From contig JABBOT010000022.1 of NCBI GenBank assembly GCA_016165875.1, positions 1,825,333-1,889,332 on the forward strand: DNA of 64,000 nucleotides, given 5' to 3'. Source of the stretch: Acanthopleura granulata (Eukaryota; Mollusca; Polyplacophora; Chitonida; Chitonidae). The translations under genes and the position numbers were made by a program. The notes beneath the pieces are model-generated. The model ran no database searches, was not told the origin of the DNA, and saw only the letters and a list, made by a program, of their open reading frames with translations. Shown in pieces: positions 27,068-40,700 of the stretch (the stretch's first letter is position 1; each line of letters starts with the position of its first letter).

Positions 27068-29202
27068 TGGCTAAAATTTGGTTGAGTGCTGTACTGCCAC
27101 AAAAAAAAAATACTTATCTGGAGCACTGGGTACATGTTGTTGGGGGGGTCATCATTTTCATGCGAGCTCAACTCAAAATGAATCAAAGCTAAATCATGGC
27201 TCTTGGACCAGGTGTTTAACAAGGAATTGTGTGTCCTGTCAAAATGTAACGCAGTTGAATTCGAAATTGCTGAGCACAGAGTGTACCATTTTGTCCCTAG
27301 TGCCACACCAGATTTTCCTGGAATGGTGTTTCTCAGGCAGGTGTGAACATATACTGAACTGTGACATGAACTTGGCCTGTAAACATATAGTGTATGTCTG
27401 CATCTGTACATTCTTCATAAGTGAGATGAGAGTTTTTAAGTTAAGAGCTTGTTCTGTAATAATAAATGTTCTTTCTTTCTTATTTTCTTTCTTACCTTTG
27501 TATGTGTATCTTATTTAAGCCAGCTTTTGTACATGCATCTCTATACATTTTCCTCAGAGGCCATTGAACAAATTGGGCCTATTTTTGGTATAGTTTTTGC
27601 CCACTTTCCCATTCTCCACTTGTTGTAACTACATGTATAAATTAATTCAAAATAGCTAATTTTTGTCTTTATAAGGGCAACTTCACAAATATGAAAACTT
27701 GATTGATTACTTGTGCTTCTTATCTGTTTGTGTTTATGAAACAGGTAGGACGGAGTATTTCAGTAAGGTATACATAAAGTAAAATTGATTTTTTTTTTTT
27801 TATAGATATATATATATATGTGTGTGTGTAGAGAATGAGTTTGTATTGTTTGTTAATAATGGCACTGCATGGTGGTACCTGAGATGAACAGGATAGTTCA
27901 TGTACATTTCAAATTCTGTTGACGTGGCCACTGTGGTACGACACATATTGCCAAGAGGGCAGTGGGACACTTGTTCACAAAGTGGGACCCTGTAGTTTGT
28001 GGATAAGCAGACTGGCAAACCCATTTTTATATAAAAGGGCATCTGATCAGTTTTGAGAAGATATAAAACTATAGCCTTATGGCTGATTTGGTGAGATAGA
28101 CAGGTTCACTGCATTTTAGGTATTCCAGTTTTTTTCAAACATGACAAAGACTGGAGGTTTTAACCCATGAAGTCCTATCCTCTTTGAGCTTATCAACATC
28201 TGTTCTGTTTCAGGTTTTTTTTACCTGCAGAGAAGCAATAATTCTTGTTTATGACATTCATAAATCCTCTTATGGAAATAACCTGTGATGAGAGCTAATT
28301 TACCTGCACTTAGGTATGTTTAGTGTTAGTACTAATAACTGGTGTCCATCAAATGATCTGTATTTGTATGTACAAGTACTTTGGTAACCTAACATCAACA
28401 CCTCTCGATAATTGTTAACAATAACAAGAAGGGTAATTTTATGTTAATTCTTGCTAATTTTAACATGCAGAATTTTTGGTGCAAAATCATTTTAGAAATA
28501 TCCACAAATAAGATACTGAAACACACCTTTCACATGACAGGTAACTTTTGTTTTCACCCGGTACTAGGAAAAATTACCTGTCCGGGTCAGATGGACATCC
28601 GATAATAATTTTGACCCCTGTAAATTCTGAATAGTGGCAAGCGCAACTGTGTTTTAAAACTCCTAGCAGTGAGCTGTTCACCAAGGTACAAGTACTCCTA
28701 CCTGCACACATGCAGCACCAAAAACTTGTTCAAGAGGGAATAAAGTGGACAATCCCAGGGTTAAAATCTAACAGTTACTGAGTATATCATAGTATATGTA
28801 TTTGATGTTTATGGAGAGTATTTATATGGGTAGATGAGGTGTAATTCTGTTTTTGAAAGACTGCTAAAAATAAAAGCTCAACCCTGTAAATAGTGATTTG
28901 TATTCCTTCAATGTTCTCAGCACATACGTACGCCCATGTGCGGTTTGTTGCTCTCTGCTTTCAGATTGTATTTATGGCAACCTTTGTAAACTTTGTGCCA
29001 TTATGAAGTTAAAATAAATTTTGCACACATGCGTATGTGTCCCTGCTGTAACAGTGTGTTTTCTGTCTGTGGAGCATACAAGTACATCTGATTGTATCAT
29101 ACGTGTAAAGATAAATCTTCAGGCTCTCAGTTAACAATGTAACCTTATTTCAGGGTGACCAAGGTGAAATACATGCGACCTCTATGAAATAGGGGGCGTC
29201 CA

Positions 29203-29370
29203 AGGCTGGTTGCACGTGGGAATGTCTGCCAGCAACCCACAGAAGGTCGTGGGTTTCACCAAAGCTATGCCCGGTTTCCTCCTACCATAATGCTTGCTGC
29301 TGTCGTATAAGTGAAATATTGTTGAGTACGGCGTGAAACAACAATAAAGTAAATAAATATGAAATGGGTG
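29203..29370 (+). mobile_element. SINE copy, 5'-truncated
   Basis: Contains CTGCCAGCAACCC, GGTCGTGGGTTTC, GCCCGGTTTCCTCCTACCAT, GTCGTATAAGTGAAATATT, GAGTACGGCG and an AATAAAGTAAATAAATA tail, in the family order. Confidence 0.8.
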
Positions 29371-29688
29371 CGACCACTATGAAATAGGTTTGACTGTAAT
29401 GAAATGTACCCAAAATACATTGTAAGACAAGATTATCGCTACAGAAAATTTCCAAGCATCGTCACTTTGTGTGTTATCCCCTCCAAGTGATATACTAGAA
29501 CTATATGGCAGTAGTCCTTCACATAGAAAATTTGATTCGGAACCCTGGTACCACCTGGTAGAAGGAGGAGCAAATGAGCATAGGGATGGGGCTTGGTATA
29601 AGATAGCCTCTGGTTGTACTCATGGGCCGAGCTGTGTTCACAGGACGGAGTGCTGACCAGAGTTTGTTGATCAGCATTACATTGATAT

Positions 29689-30478
29689 CAGCAATGTTTC
29701 TCACATAACTATTGAGGTCAGATGGGTTCCTATGAACTGTACCTCTCATATCAGTCTGACATGCAATACCAGTACATAGGATGTTATCAGCAATGTTTCT
29801 CACATAACTATTGAGGTCAGATGGGTTCCTATGAACTGTACCTCCCATATCAGTCTGACATGCAATACCAGTACATAGGATGTTATCAGCAATGTTTCTC
29901 ACACAACTGTTTAGGTGAGATGGGTTCCTATGAACTGTACCTCCCATATCAGTCTGCCAGGCAATACCAGTACATAGGATGTTATCAGCAATGTTTCTCA
30001 CACAACTGTTTAGGTCAGTTGGGTTCCTATGAACTGTACCTCCCATATCAGTCTGCCAGGCAATATCAGTACATAGGATGTTATCAGCAATGTTTCTCAC
30101 ACTACTATTGAGGTGAGATGGGTTCCTATGAACTGTACCTCCCATATCAGTCTGCCATGCAATACCAGTACATAGGATGTTATCAGCAATGTTTCTCACA
30201 CAACTATTGAGGTGAGATGGGTTCCTATGAACTGTACCTCCCATATCAGTCTGCCATGCAATACCAGCACATAGGATGTTATCAGCAATGTTTCTCACAT
30301 AACTATTGAGGTGAGATGGGTTCCTATGAACTGTACCTCCCATATCAGTTTGCCATGCAATACCAGTACATAGGATGTTATCAGCAATGTTTCTCACATA
30401 ACTATTGAGGTGAGATGGATTCCTATGAACTGTACCTCCCATATCAGTTTGCTATGCAATACCAGTACATACGATGTT
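29689..30478. repeat. 99-bp minisatellite, about 8 copies
   Basis: Units start with CAGCAATGTTTCTCAC at 29689, 29788, 29887 and so on every 99 bases; the last is partial and ends near 30478. Copies differ at a few positions (CATAACTATTGAGG or CACAACTGTTTAGG; GACATGC, GCCAGGC or GCCATGC). The 99-base period keeps a 307-residue minus-strand frame open (29519-30442) with a 33-residue repeat containing GGTVHRNPSHLNS. No promoter, splice sites or known domain support a gene, and the plus strand is also open for long parts. Confidence 0.92.
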
Positions 30479-31638
30479 ACATGGGTTCCTCTGGGCTCTA
30501 CCTCCCACAAGCCTGACTGCACTGGTGTTAGTTAGTAAACTTAAGCAATGCCCAGTTGATGTTAGTACTGCATGCAATCTTTTTGATTCATACGTTGGTG
30601 GCGTTATCACGTATGCTTGTGATTTGTGGGGTTCCACCGCAATATCTCTTTAGAGAGAGTACAATTCTGATTTTTCAAACAACTTTTAAATATTAACATG
30701 TCGACCTCTAATTCTACTATTTATGGTGAGCTGGGCAGAAACCTCTTTATGTTCAGCATCTGTGTCGAATTGTAAAATATTTCTTCAAACTTGTAAACTG
30801 AGAACGTTTTATCTTCTGTGTGGTCTGTTTGAAATGATGTTAAAGTGTTGTGAAGAAAAAGCTAATTGGCTGATGTTAGTTCGAAGATTATTAATGAAGT
30901 ATGGTTTTGGTTATTTTTTTAGGAGTATTTATGTCATATTATGTCTTACAATTTTTCGTCAACGTGTAGCAGATTGTTACAGGCAGGAATTTCAAAATGA
31001 CTGACGTAGTCCCAAATTAATTTGGTTCAGGTGTTTAAAACAAGTTGATTTTGAACATCATTGTGCTTTGACTCGCTAAAGCATAGGCGTCGGAAGGTGT
31101 TGTGACCTGGGGAGTTAGGGTGGGGGGCGCAGGATCGACTATCACAGCCAACTTTCGGGGAGGGTACAGGGGCCGCCTAGACCCCGGACACCCAGATGCC
31201 CGGAGACCCATTCTGATCAATATTAAGCCACTAAAGTGAAGGTCTGAGAATGTCTTGTATAATTAGAGTTGACCTAATTTTAGCTGTAATTATATCCTGT
31301 CCCAAAATTTTGACTGTCAAGTATTATCCTATATTAGCAGGTATATATTCTGAAACATTTGATTCATATCATTGATTATTATACGGTATATAATAAATAA
31401 AAGTGAGAATATCTCTTTGTGGTAAGTTCTATCATTAGGGTTATCATTAGAAATAAGGCATGTGCATGGGAGAAGAAATATTCTTGTACTTTATCAGGGA
31501 CATGGCCTCTGACTACGGAGAATTTAAATCGGTAACCATCATCCTGCACGATTTGAAGGCTGCTGGATGCTGTGCTATTTGGGGTTGAACGTCAACAATG
31601 TTTCAGTCATATAACAGGGAGGGGTCATTTGTATGAGT

Positions 31639-31661
31639 GTATATATATATATATATATATA
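31639..31661. repeat. TA microsatellite
   Basis: GT followed by about ten TA dinucleotides. Confidence 0.9.
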
Positions 31662-32705
31662 CTGCACCGCTCTTTTGTTAGGTGCTTTCTCAGCGAAGGC
31701 ATAGCCCGAAGACAACCAATCCATTATATTGATATCGGCGTGACCAGCCGTTATTAATTTCCCACGATGGTGAACGAAGAAGCAGCAACTTCCTCGTTTT
31801 TTTCGTCTTAACTGCGACCTAACCCAGGACTAAACCTGGAGTCTGTAGATTTAAGCTTGGCACGCAAGAACACAGCAATGTCACTCACACACCTGGTAGA
31901 ATTGTATTTGATTTTATTTTGCTGTCGTTATAGTTACATTTGTTTTTTAACTTTAATAATAAATTTGAATCTTTTCACTGGGAAAAACTCCAATAAACTG
32001 CTAAATCAAGATGGGTCCTTCATTCTAATGGGCGTCACGGCAAATGCAGACAGGAAGAAGCATTTTATCATGCATGTACATACTTATCTATAACATGTCA
32101 CATAGCTTACAAAAAAATCAGCACGGAATTCCCCTGATTTTTATAGAACATCAAGACTAATTTTACTTTTAAAAGCAATTTGGTTGGATGATTCACCTCC
32201 ACGGTTCAAGTTATTTCCTGATTGTTCATTGTTGACATCAATGAAACCTCTGTGCTGTTTAGGTGGGAAAATTAAACTTGAAAAACAATGGCTAACTCAA
32301 TTTAGGTATCCTTCTGAATCCTTCACCCACAAACTTTAAGTACAAACGTGTAAAAAAAGTCACACACTTACATGTTGCCAAAGAAAATATTATGAAGGTA
32401 ATTGTTAAAATGTAATACCAGTAAGGGACCGGGCTCTCGGTGGCCGAGTGTGGTGTTGAGGCTCGCCTATAGATCACTGTGTAGCATAGGCCCGTAGCCG
32501 TAATATAGCATACACATGGAAAAGTACGACTGTCTTTTAATTTGTCGTAGCTTTTCTGAATATTTAGGCCACTCTCTTTCATACCTATGTATTATCTTAC
32601 AAAACCATAGACTTATTCTTTAGGCCTAGATTGTGATGTCACATAATGGATATCATAATCAGCTTTTGCCTCAGAGGTTAGGAGTTAGGAAAGAAATGCA
32701 GATTA

Positions 32706-33180
32706 TAGTTGTCCCTCTGTTCGTAGTAAGTGCATTAGGTTGGGTAACGTGGAGGTTAGCCTTAATTTCCAAACGATTCTTTACTGTTAAGTTATAGAAA
32801 CAGGAGACTGTTGTCCATTTGTCTGCAGTTTGTACATTCTGCTTGTACGGATGTTTACATTAACCTTTAATCATTTCTTTACTATTAATTTCACAATTAA
32901 GCCATTAAGTAGAAATGAAGAGTAGACCTAGTTTTTCTTTGTCTACAGTTTGTACCTCCAGCGTTGGTGAAGTTGGCGTTAATTTTACCCGACTCTTCAA
33001 TATTTAAAGATAGAACAGATTTGCAGAGTATTGTCTTTTCGCTGGCAGTTCGTACGTTCAGGTTGGACGGAGGTTTGTGTTAATTAATATTCGCTTCTTG
33101 ACTATTAACGACTATGACAGAATTACAGAGTATTGTCCCTTCGTCTGCAGTTTGTACATGCCGCTTGAGGGCCTTAATGG
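32706..33180. repeat. Degenerate tandem repeat of about 105 bp, about 5 copies
   Basis: A motif like TTGTCCCTTCGTCTGCAGTT then TGTACATTC and CTTG recurs near 32706, 32812, 32936, 33030 and 33134. Each is followed by GTTAATTT-like and CTATTAA-like blocks. Spacing varies from about 95 to 125 bases. Old and eroded. Confidence 0.65.
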
Positions 33181-34608
33181 GTTCTCGAAGTGTCGTGTGG
33201 AAGTCGCATACAACCTAGTTCTTAATAAACAAATTTGCCATCCTTAGCTGTGGACTTAGGCCTAATGCTGGCCACTGTTGTGTTAGTGAATTATTCTTAA
33301 TATTTCGCCCAGCGCGTGCGTGTCACGTGCCTGACAAACTTCCTAACGCAAGCAAATGGATTAGAATAAGCAAGGCAGTGGATTCGATAACCAAGCGCAG
33401 AACAGATCAAATGTTATACAGGTATACATAGTTACATAAGGGATACAAAATCAAAAAATGTGTTAGAGTATTCTGGCACGGATAGGTATGGGTCCTTGAC
33501 ATTCCCCTTTTATTTTTGCTTAAGACCTATCACAATGCCCACAGCCTTTCCCTTAAAACCATGAACTGAGAGGTAGCTGCTGAATGAACAAATCCCCATA
33601 CAGTGGCTAAGTTACTGAATTCTTGTGAGTTGAATTGTGGCCTATTGTCCAAGCATGGATCTAGTTTCCATATTAACAGTCACACTTCTGGTCTTGGGTA
33701 GTTTAGCTATCTCGAAGTAGAGATAGTATTACTTCGCAGTGACCAAGAAGTTGTCATTCGTATTTCTGTGATCCTGACAAGTGGTATGTTTGGAAACCAT
33801 GTCTGCGATTTCGAAACTCATCCCTGGCCAGTCGATGATGTTTCTAGATAGCCGGCATCTCAACTTTCATGAACCCATATAAATCTTTAACATCTCACAC
33901 GTTGATGTTAAACGACGTCACAGACAATGGAATTGGGTATAACGAATCTATATTTCGTTGATGCCTAGTAAACGCAAAACTTTTTTGAGTGTTTTTGTGA
34001 AAAAAAATGTATTCATGTTCATTTATTTTCTTTCTGTGTCAGTACGGTTGACCACGTAAACCAACGGCCTCTGGCATATTACTGATGGATTTTCTCACAC
34101 ATGGCGCGCTCATGAGAGTCGACCGATCATTGCAATCAAGGCCTGTAGAACAACAGAAACTATGGAATCTGTGGGTAATTCCCTGTCCGGGAATAGACAG
34201 GGGAAACTGCTAGTGAAAACAATTTTTATGTTTACGGATAATGAAATTCCTTCGCCACTGAATTGATGCCCAAACTCTTAAAAAGATTGTCTCTAATTGT
34301 CTCTACCTATCTCCGACGTCTTGACAGGTTGCTTACAAACGAAGGCACGTATACCATCTTCTGCCAGGAAGTCGCCTTACGGTAACACTACCTCTGTGTA
34401 AGGCCCTGTTTGTACACATCGTACTTTCACCAAGAGTAAACATCTGATTCTATTTCAAGTGACAAAAAACTCGTGTTCTATTTGTCATGATTCCCTTGGT
34501 CTACACAATCACCCAACTGAAAAAATTATGCCAACTGCAAAAATTATGACAAGCATAATGCCATTTAAATAGAATTTGGTGCCTTGTCTTGTATTACTTT
34601 CAAGATAT

Positions 34609-34614
34609 TTTATT
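34609..34614 (-). terminator. Poly(A) signal of the ankyrin gene (AATAAA on minus)
   Basis: TTTATT on the plus strand, about 90 bases past the stop codon of the ankyrin gene; a canonical signal at a plausible distance. Confidence 0.5.
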
Positions 34615-34704
34615 CATACAACTGTAATGTGATTCCTAAACTGAGACTGTCTTGTGTCTAGATTCGATTTTGCAGCTGTTCTATGTTGCACGTAGAGGCA
34701 ATTT

Positions 34705-37700
34705 TTACCATGCAATTGCACGGAAACTCCCGTTTCTGCGAGGGATATGTCGGGAACTGGGCCTGTCGTAAGTATAGTTACCGTCTCCAGATGTTCTTGA
34801 CTGGCTTTCAGATAGTCCAGTTACTATATCATAGCTCATCTCATACTGTGCCGAGGGACTGGCATGGTTTTGCCCATAGATTTGTCCACCTCCATTATTC
34901 CAAGCTTGGACAAAATCGCGAGGATAACTGTCGCCGTGGGTGTATGAATCAACATCTAAGCTGGACGCAATATCATATGACCTTGAATTGGTCACAGGGT
35001 AACCCATGTAAGCTCCCTCAAGATCACCGGGATTCCCAGCGTCCACGTGTCTGGCGAGCCGATTTTCTCGTTTTTTCCTAGAGCGCACCGACACCCTTGG
35101 AGACTCGTCAAAATTGCCCTCTCTTCGAATCGGCTGAGGAACACTTGGATTAGATGGCGCGACGTTGTCGTTGTAAACATGACCCAGATATGGTTCGTCT
35201 GTGTTTTCGGTACACCTTTGTAAACCTTCCTTAGTTTTCTGCTTCCCTGGATTGTAGGGCACTATTTTCCCGTCAGACACTGTAACGCAAACCTCCGTCG
35301 TTTTCCTCCGCCGCACCCGACTTCCGGACCGCGATGGCGCACGCGGAGGACGTGGGTACATTTCAGCAGCCTCGGTGGTCGTTGTTTTTGGGTTGAGACT
35401 GCCCTCGGTGTGGTTTATGTCGTGGCGAGTATAGTAGTTGATCCGTTGTGATTGCGGGACTCTGGCCGGGCTCTGGTTGCTGTGAGCTGCCTGGTCTCCA
35501 TTCATGTTTGGACGAGAACTCTGAGCTATCAGCTCATCGCTGTCCGGTTGGAATTCGCTACCCTGAGTTGACGGACGCTGCCTACGGCTACCACCGCTTT
35601 TCCTGAAGCTGTCTTGTCGTGACATTCGTGACTCGCGCTCTTGTGATCCGTCGTCATGTCTACTAGCACTGTCCACGGAAGATTTACTCTTTCCACTTTG
35701 TCTCGACTTGAGACTTCGTCGTCTGGCCGTATTCGCTCGCTGCTTTTGCTTGCTTTCGTCAGAAATTTCGAGGAGACTGTTGTCTTTGCTTGACCTCAAC
35801 ATACTATCTACGTCGTCACTTCCGACGTTCCCCGTTCTGTTGCGACCGTTGTCTGATGCCGTCACCTCGGTATCTACCAAACCGTCTGTGCTGGTCGTTG
35901 TGTTCATACTACTTCCACCTATGCTATCATGCCGGCTGAAGTCGGGCTGCGCAGCGCCATTTGTCGGGTCCTGCAGGCCACCATTACTGACTTGAAGGAC
36001 ATGCTCCACCATATAAGCCAGCGGATTGCTAGGATCCCCCACATTCAGTGGAGCCCCGACGCCGTTTTCCAAGTCTTCCATTCCATTATTTTCTTCTATC
36101 TTTAAAGGATATGACTTCTTATGAGCCATGTCGCGACTGAGTTCGTAATAAGAAGACCAGTAATCGCTGTCTACCGCATCTGTAAATAGCTCAAGAATGT
36201 TACCAAAGCCTTTCTGTTCGGCGATCTCTCGTGCTGATTGGCCCACGTGGTTCCGCTGGTAAATGTTGATTGTGCGCTGTCTCGTGCGATAAAGTTCCAG
36301 AAAAACGTAAACCATTGGACCTCGTTCCATTGCACATGCGTACATCAGACACGTATTTCCTGTGATATCCCCAAGGTTCAGATCAAGTTGTTCCTGAAAA
36401 AAAAAATTGTAATTTTTATCAGGCACCTCTAGTCAAAGATATTCCTTTGACATTAGCAATAAGTGTATTGTGAAAAAAATTGAGGCCCAGAAAGTTTCAT
36501 ACTGTGGAACATACATGTCATTTTTATGTCTTTTTGGAATAATAATGAAATATTGTCCTCCTGAGGGAAATAAGACAAACGCTAAACATGACCATGTGAA
36601 TCTGCAGAATTGCACACACATTCAAAAAATTTAGTTATGGTGGGTCCAGTGTGACAGAAAGGAGACACACGAATCATATTTCCAAAGCGAGTATTTGGCA
36701 GACCAGAATCTGTCAGTCAAGTGTGGCACTGTTAACCACTAGACTTATCACAACTGACCCTGAGTATATACTAGTTGTCAGAAGTCGGGTGAATATGTTG
36801 TCTTGAAGGATACACGAAACGTGTGGATTATATTGCTTAGAATTTAGTAGGTGTCCTAACATATAAATGATCACGAAAACTTGCCAACTTTTTACTTGGG
36901 GTGTAACACTGGCCTTGAACTACAGTTTTCCTAACGCCTCTGTGGAAATTAAATAACCTGGAGTTGACGGTGACATACAGCTGTCAACACGGCTTTGTGG
37001 TACTAGTCCCAACAGGGTTAGGGGGGTGGAGGAGGCGCTAAGCTAGTCCCGCAATCCCGGGATGTTTATCGTTTACGTCATTGCCAAGGGAAAATATAGA
37101 TGAAACAGAGCGGTTATTAAGGCACAAAATAGTCTTCAGAAATGAATTTCTTTCTTTGTTGTTTTTCGTTTTTTGGTATAACTTTCATTATTTCCCTTTC
37201 CGCAGTCTTTGTTTTAGAGCTCCTGTTCACGTATCCTTTGAACTTGGCGTGGTGAAGGGTGGGTATATAGGGTCCCGAGGAGAATGCGGATAAGAAACCA
37301 ACAAATGAATAGAGTGATGGTCTTACCTGATCGATCAGCACCAGAACCGAGTCCAACTGATTCAGAATACATGCGTACATCATCACCGTCTGTCCTTTAT
37401 CATTCACGGCGTTCACGTCGGCTCCAAACCCAATGAGCATGCGTATAAGCTGTGTCCGCCGGTCTGGTTCCCGGATAAACATGACGCATGCCATAAGAGG
37501 AGTTTCTTGTCTCTCATTCCGAAAGTTTGGATCGCCACCTGCTTCTAAAACTAGTCGAGCCTGGAATTGAGAAAAAAACATGCACTGAATGGCATGATAC
37601 AGCGGTCCAAGGCGTAATAGCTACGCCTTTGTACCGTATAAAGGCATATAGTAAAAGGACATTTTACCTGGGTAGTTTTGTAACTCATGCTCAAAAGAAT

Positions 37701-40700
37701 ATTTCACCTGCAGCACGGCTACTATCGGTTTATTTATTTCTTTATCCATAGTATGTTGTATAATGCTGTATTCATGAACAGCGATGGTATTTATGGGTGG
37801 AGGAAGCCAGAGTGCCCATGAAGGGTAAATCACCGAATTTGGGGAGCTTTGTCACATGTGATGTACAGAATGACACGCCATATTGGTGGAAGAATGCATG
37901 GTAGTCTTTCTTGAACGTTAGCCTGTGCGAACGGGAGAGCGGGGAGAATGAAGAAATCCCCCAACCAAGGCCAGGTTTGAATCCGCATCACGCCATTTCC
38001 TTCCGATGGAGAATATCAGCCCGCTGTTATTAAAGCTTCATTTTTGTAAAAATATAGAACTCAGATAAAATGGTGTTTATCAGTTATGACTTATCTGAGG
38101 ATTTCTCCACAGCTTTCAGTCTTCGTTATAGCCTCTTTTCGGTGACATTATTGATAACAAACAATTTATTCTATTAAATAGAATAAACAGTACGAGACAG
38201 CACATGTGTAGTCTGGGGTACTGTATTGTACTGCTCATACTAAAGGGAATACATTGAAGGTCAAAATTTAAACCGTTCAAACATACTCCCTTAAATAGTA
38301 CCTGATAGAATTGTCGAGAAGACCTGACTTGAATGTATTGTATGTTACATCACCGGAATATGATGTTTGCTTCTTCTTTTACATAAATAGGTAAATAAGT
38401 CACTATTTATGCTTGGCAGCTTGTGGTGTTAATTAAATCACTCGAAGATGTAATAAATCAAACAAGGCTTCGGGAGTTTCACAAACTACATTCCTTTCGA
38501 CAGTCTGATGAATTTTGATTTTGTCGCACAACTTTCATTATCGAAATCATTAGGGCTCGAGGTGCGTCAAGCACCACGAAATCTTTCAATTGCGTTTAAG
38601 CCAACGAAGTGACTGGAATATCATCACTCAGTCGTGTCTATATCAACAGTACCAGAAAGGACAAAGAGTACATACATCTCCCAGTGTTGAGCCGCGCATT
38701 CTCAAATAGGGCGAATTGAATCCCTGACGATGCCCCGATATTTGGATAGGTGCCACTGACCTCTTTTTCTTTATAACGACATCGTGACGTATATGATCAC
38801 GGAATATAACATTGCAGCGAGTGAAGGACGAGATTTGGAAGAATTGTCCTAAACACTATGGGCTTATCCTGTATTCTGTTTGAAGTTCTCGACCCACATT
38901 CGTTGATTTATTTTCTAGGTTACAGTTGCTGGTATAGTTGCTGTCGTGTGTTTAGAGGATACATACGTCTGCGTGGTTGTATGAGAGAAACTACTTCAGG
39001 TATTTGCACTGACAAATTAATAGGTTCGCGGTCTCTCCACAACTTGTGCTGAGATTCTTCGGAACACGTTATCCTTGGGATATTGGCTTAAATTACGAAA
39101 CAGGCTTATCCGCAAACTGCAGCACACGGTAAGTTAAACAAACCGCGTAACGTTAACACAACCTTTTAATGCTTTCTATTCTTTGAGATTATGCATTTCT
39201 TTATATTTTTACAACTGATTTTGTCACAGCATGGGCATGGACTGATGCTTTGGGTCATCATTCATTTCTCCGTCACACTTTTAAAATTACTGCTTTTTAA
39301 CATGACCGCTTTGAAACGTTTGTTTGTTTTATGACACTTGTGCATGTCATACACAGACAAAGTCGATGGAGTTCCTAATTGCACACTTACATTACACTGC
39401 AAGTCACAGTATCCAGCTCTCGATTATTTGTACAAAAAGAAATGATAAAATGTGTTTGCTGATAAATCTCAACCTCATCCATTAAATAAAGTAAGATATA
39501 TCATGCGCGTGTATGGATACGTCACTGTGACGTCAGTAAGTTTCAGTACATGTATTAGTAAACAGTTATTCTCACTCCAATGGTTTTTCTACATGTTCTC
39601 GTGTTAGACGTAGTACAGCTGTCAGAACTTGCTCTGAACCACGTACTAGGACTTACTGTAAATCTGAAAATCGCCTCACTTTTAAACCGTGACATGCAGT
39701 TTGAATAAAACTGTTGAAGACTAAGTCAAGTTTGAATGACCTTCGGCTGAGTTCAGTCGTGGTTTTTATAACTACGTTTAGAGCAACAAACCGACTTTCT
39801 CCTATATGCATATTTAGTCACATCCTTGCTAGACAAGGTGAAATGTTGATCGGGATTTAATAAAATGACAGCATGATGCTGGCCACAATTTTTCAGAGGA
39901 ACTAATAATATACATATATATGGTGTGGTGGCAAGTCGACGTGACGTCGTTGCTTTACCCATGGTATCAGTTTGCAATGGCAGTTTAACACGAGGTTTTA
40001 TAAGGAATTTATTTATTTATTTGATGGGTGTTTTACGCCGTACTCAAGAATGTTTCACTTATACGACGGCGGCCAGCATTATTGTGGGAGGAAACCGGGC
40101 AGAGACCACGACCATCCGCAGGTTGCTGGCAGACCTTCCCACGTACGGCCGAAGAGAGAGCCAGCATGAGCTGGGCTTGAACTCACAACGACGGCATTGG
40201 TGGGAGGCTTCGGCCATTGCGCTGCTTTAGCGCGCTAACCGGCTGAACCACGGAGGCCCCTTTACATATGGTATCAGTTTGCAATGGCATTTTAACACGA
40301 GGTTTTATAAGGAATATATAATACTCACTGAACAGAAACAGATTACTCTAAATTATATTCTTAGGTGGATTTTGTTTCTCAACTACAGCGAGAATAGTCA
40401 TATTTTAGTCATTTTTTACTTAAACACGTATTCAAGCATACCAGTATCGTATGCGCTATATATTTAAGATCAGCACCTCGCTCGAATGTATACATGTGTT
40501 TACTCTATAAAACCTGTAACATAAATAGCAGTGGAATGCGCGTACAAAAATTACCTTACTAATTCAAAAACTCGGCGAGCTTTAGTTGCTGTTTTTGCAG
40601 GCATAACATCGAAGAAAAACATTTTAGCTGTAAGTTTAAATCTTATTGGTGTGTATCTGGTAGCTGTTTGTGCCTAAATTTATAGCTGTTGCAAGGGCTG

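Larger units (their letters stand above)
24078..29202. other. LEPROT 3' flank and intergenic DNA
   Basis: The first part is probably LEPROT 3' untranslated region, with a possible end near the AATAAA at 25101. It then contains the second copy of the 1-kb repeat and the degenerate 21-bp repeat. Nothing else I recognise; open frames are short and repeat-derived. Confidence 0.5.
30490..34608. other. Intergenic DNA
   Basis: Contains a TA microsatellite (31639-31661), a tRNA-like fragment near 32425-32465 (CTCGGTGGCCGAGTG), and the degenerate tandem repeat at 32706-33180. No coding exon recognised. Confidence 0.5.

Noticed and set aside
26902..27411. 169-residue minus-strand open frame
   Set aside because: Its hydrophobic repeat part is the translated degenerate 21-bp repeat; the rest has no recognisable feature.
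29519..30442. Protein gene for the 307-residue repeat frame
   Set aside because: Open frame follows from a period divisible by three; no splice sites, promoter or known domain, and the plus strand is open as well.
32425..32465. tRNA-Leu-like gene
   Set aside because: Only an A-box-like GGTGGCCGAGTG is present; no matching B box or acceptor stem. More likely an old SINE head.
40160..40260. True tRNA gene
   Set aside because: The A- and B-box-like sequences belong to the SINE head; the stretch does not fold into a full tRNA with an acceptor stem.
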